From Collybiopsis luxurians FD-317 M1 (taxonomy: Eukaryota; Basidiomycota; Agaricomycetes; Agaricales; Omphalotaceae), in NCBI GenBank assembly GCA_000827265.1, contig KN834824.1, forward strand, positions 155,841 to 219,840: a stretch of DNA of 64,000 nucleotides, written 5' to 3'. The notes below the pieces were generated by a model. It did no database searches, was not told the origin of the DNA, and saw only the letters and a program-made list of their open reading frames with translations. Positions 58,180 to 64,000 of the stretch are shown one piece after another. A program made the translations under genes and the position numbers. Each line of letters starts with the position of its first letter. Positions within the stretch are counted from its first letter, which is position 1.

Positions 58180-61100
58180 TTACCAAGGCCCATCCAACGT
58201 TATCCAATCCCGCCTCACAACCCCAACCTCCGTACCAATCTGTTTCGTCATCTCCAACTGCCTTGTTGTCGACGAGCTTTCAAAATGCATCAACAGGTTT
58301 CCGTCCAGAATATCTTTTGAAAGTGGCCGAGAGACGTAATCGTTTCGGACAATGCTAGAAATGAAAGGGTGAGAATTTGCCCAAGTGAAAAGAAGGAAAA
58401 CCTCCAAATTACCGAAACGCCCGGGGATTCAGTCCCGCAATGTGCTGAATGTTCCTCGTCAACTGCCCTTGGAGCAGCTGCAACCTTTTCGCAGTAGATT
58501 CTTCAACCGGAGTGATTGCTGCGATCGATCCATTCGTCGCGCCTATATAACAAACTGTGAGTATTCGGACGCGCTTTTTAAGGCTCGATCTACTTACCGC
58601 ACAAGAGCTTGGCTTGCGGAACGACAGTGTCAGAACTCGTGCGTCGGGCAACGAGTGCAGTCGTTTGATACTCTGCTTGACTGTTAAACTCAGAACGCAA
58701 CAGTAAATACCGTCCATCTCGGGATTCGGGGTCTAATGGGTTCTTAGTCAGTTCGTAAAGCCAAAACTCAATGTTGGTCTGACCTTGAGGGTTATAATCA
58801 TACAATCTCATAATTCCCTCCTCGTCATGGGTAAAGATAGCCATTTCGTTATCGGCGAAGAAAAAGTCGGAACTGGTGACGCAAAGGTGGCGCGTGTCTT
58901 TGCCGAGTAGAACGAGCTTGTAGGGGTCCTCCTGCGATCCACCGATTAAAGATAAGCAGCCAGAGGTGAAGTGAAGGAGAGTACCGTACCTGGAAAGCAA
59001 CGAACCAGATGCTTTTGACAGCATCCCCTATCAACAAGAGGTTCTTGATCGTCCGAAGAGAAGTGACATAAACTCCAACGTCCATGAAGGCTACACCCAC
59101 AAGACGTTCATCTGAATCGAACGCCCGAACAAAGATCTACGCGGAAAGGCGATGATGAGCTCGGACTAAAAAATCAAAAGGCAGAATCGCATACCTTTTG
59201 CCCCATCGACGACACCAGATATCCATTCAACCCACAAAGAGCGGTAACCGGTCCTTTTGCATCGTCTCGACACCTCAATCGAAGCTTGTACCATCGTTTT
59301 GGAGATGATGTTGGATCGGCGACGACTTCCACTATTTCGAAAATGTACGTCTATATACCAAATAAAGAATAAGTTAGCGGCGTCCGAAAGGAAAGAGATA
59401 AAAGTTGTATTTACAGCTCCTTTGACAGCCAAATCCTCTCCACGATTGATCGTCGTTCCTACCGCAATGAATTCCTTCAAACCCGTCTCCGTACTGGCCG
59501 TCTCGAGCGAAACGCACGCGACGGCGTTCACAATCTCATTGTTGGCGAATTCAAACCTAAGATCGAGAAAAGAAAACAAACCTATAAATTTCGTCAAAAC
59601 CAAACAAACGATATGAATCTTACCCATCCATCGAAATCCATAAATCTGGCGAGATCAATTCAAGGGTAGAACATTCAGTTATCGGGTAAGATATATTTGG
59701 TGCTAGAGCGAGGAAATACAAAGAGCTCAGACAACCAGAGTGAGGGAAAAAAAAACCGAAAAAGTCACTGACCATCCGGCTCCCAGATCTTATTACCATC
59801 TTCATCGAAACTCGCAAAGCTCGCTTCCAAAATTGACGCTGCGACAACCAGAGAGGTCGAAGGGTCAAACACCACGCTGGTGTAGGCCCGGCCGCGAGGG
59901 ATCGAGCGCATGGGGAGAGGAAGTTCGAGTTGGAAATCCGGTATCCATTCGAGGAGGGAAGGTCCCTAGAATTCGATATGAACCATCAATAAGCGACTAC
60001 CCAAAGAATCACCGATACCCCACCTCATCACTGTACACCAAAAACTCCCCTCCGTTCCCTCCGCCCCACACTTTACCACTTCCCTTCGGATCAGCTGCTG
60101 GCTCCCACGCCGTAAACGCATGAACGATCGAATGTCCGGAAGAATACAAATTCACTCCTCCCCGGTCGGTAGCTATGATCCACGACGGGTTCTCCCCAGT
60201 GAAAAACACACCGGTATACGTCGTCGTCTGGGCCGCTGCCTCGCCATCACCTCGATGAGCCGACGATGGCGGAGAGAAGGGAGGCGTCGTGTGGAATGGT
60301 ACAAACATCCTCGAAATCTTCTTTTGGTCCGTTCCAACACTCACACCGCCGCTGAATCCGCCGCCCCCTCCTGAACCTGAACTTGAACCCCCACCGCCCA
60401 CACCGCCAGGACCAACATTACCAAATCCAGATCCCGGACCACCTCCGGCACCTCCTCCCAATCCTGGTTCGACTCGCTGGATCTCAAACGTCTTGGAAAA
60501 GACCTTGACAAATGCAATCCGGAGATGAACGGCTCTCGAGTTCGAGGCGCTCGTTGGGGGGACAGAAGGTCTTCCTCCTGCGGCTGTAGGCAGCGTAGGC
60601 GATGCCGGAGATGTAGGAGAGACAGGCGACACCCCATTCATGGGTGCATCAGCGGACGAGGAGCTAGGTACGGGCGTAGGAGCAGCGGCCGGGACAGCTT
60701 GATATATTGCCATTTGGCCAGAACGTAATAAAACCTGTACAGAAAGGTCAGCGATGAAATCCTGAAAAGCAAAACAAAAAGACTTACAAACAAATGCAAC
60801 TCGGGCTTACTCTCGCCCAACGGAGCAATAGTGACCTGATCAATTCCACCGCCAGCCAAACTCAATATACTCGTCTCTCTCCCCTGTTCAAGCACCGGAC
60901 TAGCCAGGTTCGGCGACTTGCTCACCCTCGCACTCGCATCATCACCCTCCTTCATCGCCACATCCTGTGTCTGAGCCAAACCTGACCCCGAACCCACTCC
61001 TGACCCCGACCCTGACCCCGAACCCGATTTTAAAGCTCCCATAGGCACTGCGTTCGCATTCGCAGCAGTCACACCAGAACTCATCAACGGCATCCCTGCT

Positions 61101-64000
61101 CCCACTCCTGCACCCTCCCCCTCATCTACAAGCACACTCTCCAGCGTCATAAACGGCGCCCCAACCGTAAACACAAGCACCATCTTCGGCAACGACCATA
61201 TCTCCATCACACCCTGCGGACGCACAAGCATCAACCACTGATTATCCAACCCACTCGATGTCCGTTGCCCTAAATCGACTTTGTTCGCCAAAGTCGAAGA
61301 CGAAGAGGAGGAGGAAAGGCCGACGATGTTCTTCTCGAGCATCCCCGTATGGTCGGTAAAGAAACACCCCGTGAGGTATTTCGACATCTAGGAAAGAAAA
61401 AACCAAGTCAGTAACTTTTTTCATTTCCTCACCATCAGTGGGTCAACTGTAACCAACCTTCCCACCCAACATACTCATATCCTTCCTCCTCACCTTCCCC
61501 ATCTTCTCACCCTTCCCCTTCCCATCCTTATCCTTATCCCTTTCCCTCTCCCTCTCCTTCCCCTTCCCGTCTTTATCCTTCTCCTTATCCTTATCAGCAA
61601 AATACCCAAGAAACAACCCCATCGTATCGTCCTCCCTCAAGATCAACACATACGGATCGCTAATCGAGCACGCGCGGATTTTAGCTCGGGGCGTGTGTGG
61701 GTGGGTAGAAGAGGCGGGTCCAGAAGGAACTGCACCTGCACCCCCACCACCTCCTGCGCCTCCTACTCCTCCTCCTAGGGCAACCGCGGTGCCTGAGGAA
61801 GAGGATTCGACGTCTTTGATTACTTGACGTTCGGTTCCGTCTATGGAGGAGAGGATTAAACATCGTATGTCATCAAAAGAAATAAACAAATAACCCACCA
61901 ATCTCCAACACCCTAATCGCCCCCGTCATCACCTGCAACACCGCCGTCCCACCAAAAAACGGCCCCGCTCCAATCGTCGTACCCGAAATACGAGCCGTAA
62001 TATCGTTATTCGAGATATTCGATAACGACGTCGAAGGGATCGTTATCTATCGATTTATTCATGCACAAGTTAGCGAAGAAAAATAATACACAAGAACAAC
62101 AAAAACCAACACTCACCCTACTGAATCCCGGGCTAGGATTCGCATCCGTACTAATCACCATCCGTATCCCCCTCTGCCCTTCTCTCTCCCTCTCCCTCTC
62201 CTTTTCCTTCTCCCCGCCCCCACTCCCAGCACTACTCCCCCCACCCCCACTACCCCCAACAAGCTTAAAACTCCACCACCCCCTCGACCCACCCAACACC
62301 CCCATCCTCCTCTTCATCCTCACCGGCAAATCCCTCTGCCACAACACAAACCCGCCCAAATGCCCCAAAGACGTAGCCGTAATCAACTGCGGAACCGGTT
62401 TATCCCCGTTCCGCGTTAACCCAAATGCCATCGAGTTGATGCTCCCGTACGAGGGGAGGTGGTCGAGGAGGGAGAGCGAGAGGGTGAGGCGGACGCGGGC
62501 TTTTGTTAGAGTGGTTTTGGTTTTGGAGGAGGAGGAGGAGATGGCTTCGGGTTTGCTGGCTGGGGTGGGTTCGGTGGTGGTGGTTGTCGTGGAGGGACCG
62601 TAGATGTCTGTAATCGAACAAGTAATATATAAGTTTTTTGAAAACCCAAAAAGGACAAGGAAATACGAAAGTACCTTCATCGTCGTACATTTCCACATCG
62701 GCACCTGTACCGGTCCCAGCACCATGACCTTCAGTCGCCTGAGCCGCAGCAGCAGCCGAATCGTCCATATTCACATCATCCTCCTCCGGCTCCTCCTCCT
62801 CCACAAACCCCGTCCTAAGTAAAACCGAAGGCCCCTGCGTACTCCCCACAAACACCAACTCATCCACTCTCGCAGTAGAAGCAGACGAACCCGGAACCGT
62901 GACACACTGAACGAGACTCGGAATCGTCGTCTTCGCCACCATCTCCTTCCCAATATTCATCCCGCTCACAGCCTTCCCGTCCATCGCCAGCGTAACCGTG
63001 TACACCTCCCCGTGCACCAAAACGAGCAACAGCGTCGTATCCGAGATGAACGTCGCCTGTGCACCTTCGAGGGATAGATTCAGGTTCGACGGATTGGCGG
63101 AAGTGGGGTTTGGGTTTTTCAACGCAGACACTTCCGAAACTCTCTCCGCCCACCCATTCATAGGAAGCATAAGCTTCTTCGTCGCCTGATCGACGTACAC
63201 CAAACTGTTCGTCGTCAAAACGATCAACCCACCACCGACGTTCCTCGTACAAGGTATCAACCTCTGCGCGTCGTAGGGCAAATTCTTAATCGACGTGATG
63301 ACGCTGAACGTTGTAGCAGAGGACATGGATGCCGACAGTCCGTCAGCGGAAAACGAGGTAGCGGAGGCGCTGGTCATGGCGGACATGGACATGGAGAAGA
63401 TGACGAGGGCGCAAGTATCCTTGGCTTCTTTCAGTCGACCCGTCCACGTCGGTCGTTCGCTGTACAAGACGGCGATGGTGGGGTTGTGAAAGCCAGGTAG
63501 GAAGACAAAGTCGATGATGTTGTGGATGGATGAGGAGACGGAGATGGGTAGTGAGAGGATGAAGGATGGAGTGTATGGTACTCTCGACCTAACATCGTCG
63601 TCGGCGTCAGGATCGACGTCCATTTTTTGTGTGTCGTCGTGTTCGTCGTGTTCTCGACGATGAAAAGGAAGGATGGCTAGGGCGTCTTGCGGGAGGAGAA
63701 GGGCGGCGCAGCGGGAGACGGGGTCGACGCGGAGAATGGAATGGCAGGTTGGTTTGATGTCCAGACACTGTGGGGCTCGTTCGTATGTGTGTATTGAGAC
63801 GGTTATTAGGTCGTATTGGGCCGGAGACCATTCTAATAAAGCAATCTGGACATTAAATTAGTAAAATTAGTATTTCAACCAGTTTTGTCATGTACCTTTG
63901 CATCCTTGAACCCGACAAGCAGCCTATCCTTACCATCTTCTTCGCTGCCCAGGATCTTTACGCCTTCCAACCCAGTGACAATACCATGAAGCTTATGCGT
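58180..64000 (-). CDS. CFT1: CFT1 / CPSF160, mRNA cleavage and polyadenylation factor subunit (5' end off the window)
   Basis: Large beta-propeller scaffold of the polyadenylation machinery. Sixteen exons seen (minus): 63896 to beyond 64000, 62675-63845, 62117-62607, 61899-62046, 61458-61840, 60788-61387, 60024-60734, 59773-59965, 59624-59702, 59415-59556, 59195-59350, 58990-59136, 58784-58931, 58598-58732, 58413-58542, 58180-58354. All phases agree; at least 1637 residues are in the window. Diagnostic stretches: FKDAKIALLEWSPAQYD, VSIHTYERAP, YSERPTWTGRLKEAKDT, LPYDAQRLIPC, then the C-terminal CPSF_A part (VTALCGLNGYLVSSMGQKIF, NLLLIGDAVKSIWFV, FFFADNEMAIF). It is longer than usual because of low-complexity inserts: Gly-rich runs, a (KD/ER)n run in exon 61458-61840, and (GS)n near 61010. 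The N-terminal exon(s) lie beyond 64000. Confidence 0.96.

Noticed and set aside
60009..60713. Antisense frames across the Gly- and Pro-rich parts of CFT1
   Set aside because: Shadows of the low-complexity coding sequence; the spliced CFT1 frame explains the region.
1..64000. CRISPR arrays, operons, ribosome binding sites and bacterial-type terminators
   Set aside because: The window is eukaryotic with spliced genes; the ankyrin array and the 285-bp array are the only regular repeats and neither has spacer structure.
1..64000. tRNA or rRNA genes
   Set aside because: I looked for B-box-like GGTTCGAATCC words and rRNA-like sequence and saw no convincing case; a covariance-model scan would be decisive.

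Overview
The window is a piece of an Agaricomycete (mushroom-forming basidiomycete) genome. The evidence is class I hydrophobins, short 45-75 nt GT-AG introns that split almost every gene, a fungal-type trifunctional tRNA ligase, NACHT-ankyrin (NLR) genes, Cys-type GST, and transposon families typical of this class (MULE with a Ulp1-like gene, pogo, Plavaka-like). I cannot name the species. Exon coordinates below were worked out by hand from splice signals and reading-frame continuity.

Left part (1-20 kb): a hydrophobin gene on the minus strand, then a tandem duplication of a two-gene block, all on the minus strand: tRNA ligase A (3402-6194), NLR A (7937-12404), tRNA ligase B (12990-15781), NLR B (17405-19938). 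Both ligase copies are intact five-exon genes of about 827 and 828 residues. NLR A is intact (about 1395 residues, 23 near-identical ankyrin repeats, Walker A motif on a 25-nt exon). NLR B has lost its Walker A end and carries stops. A third, decayed ligase 5' fragment lies at 42650-43135.

Middle part (20-41 kb): a transposon nest with very few CpG dinucleotides. It holds a Mutator-like element (Ulp1-like protease gene plus a FAR1/MULE transposase) sitting against the broken end of NLR B. That element is itself split by a 2.4-kb insertion containing an assembly gap flanked by a 487-bp direct repeat. Next come an eight-unit tandem array ending in a signal-peptide exon (26.8-29.1 kb), a stray ankyrin scrap, a CCTAGG-rich repeat family, DUF6532-like and Plavaka-like remnants, a pogo transposase with a chromodomain-like tail, and a small MITE with TA target site.

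Right part (41-64 kb): GC-richer gene space. It contains a single-pass membrane protein, diverged upstream-type repeats, two more hydrophobins (one intact, one with lost start codon and splice donor), a multi-span membrane protein, a leucine-rich/RGG protein, a zinc-knuckle protein with a mitochondrial-like N-terminus, a glutathione S-transferase, and CFT1 (CPSF160), which runs off the right edge.

Functionally the window juxtaposes housekeeping RNA processing (tRNA ligase, CFT1), surface proteins (hydrophobins) and an NLR locus that looks actively reshaped by duplication, repeat amplification and transposons.
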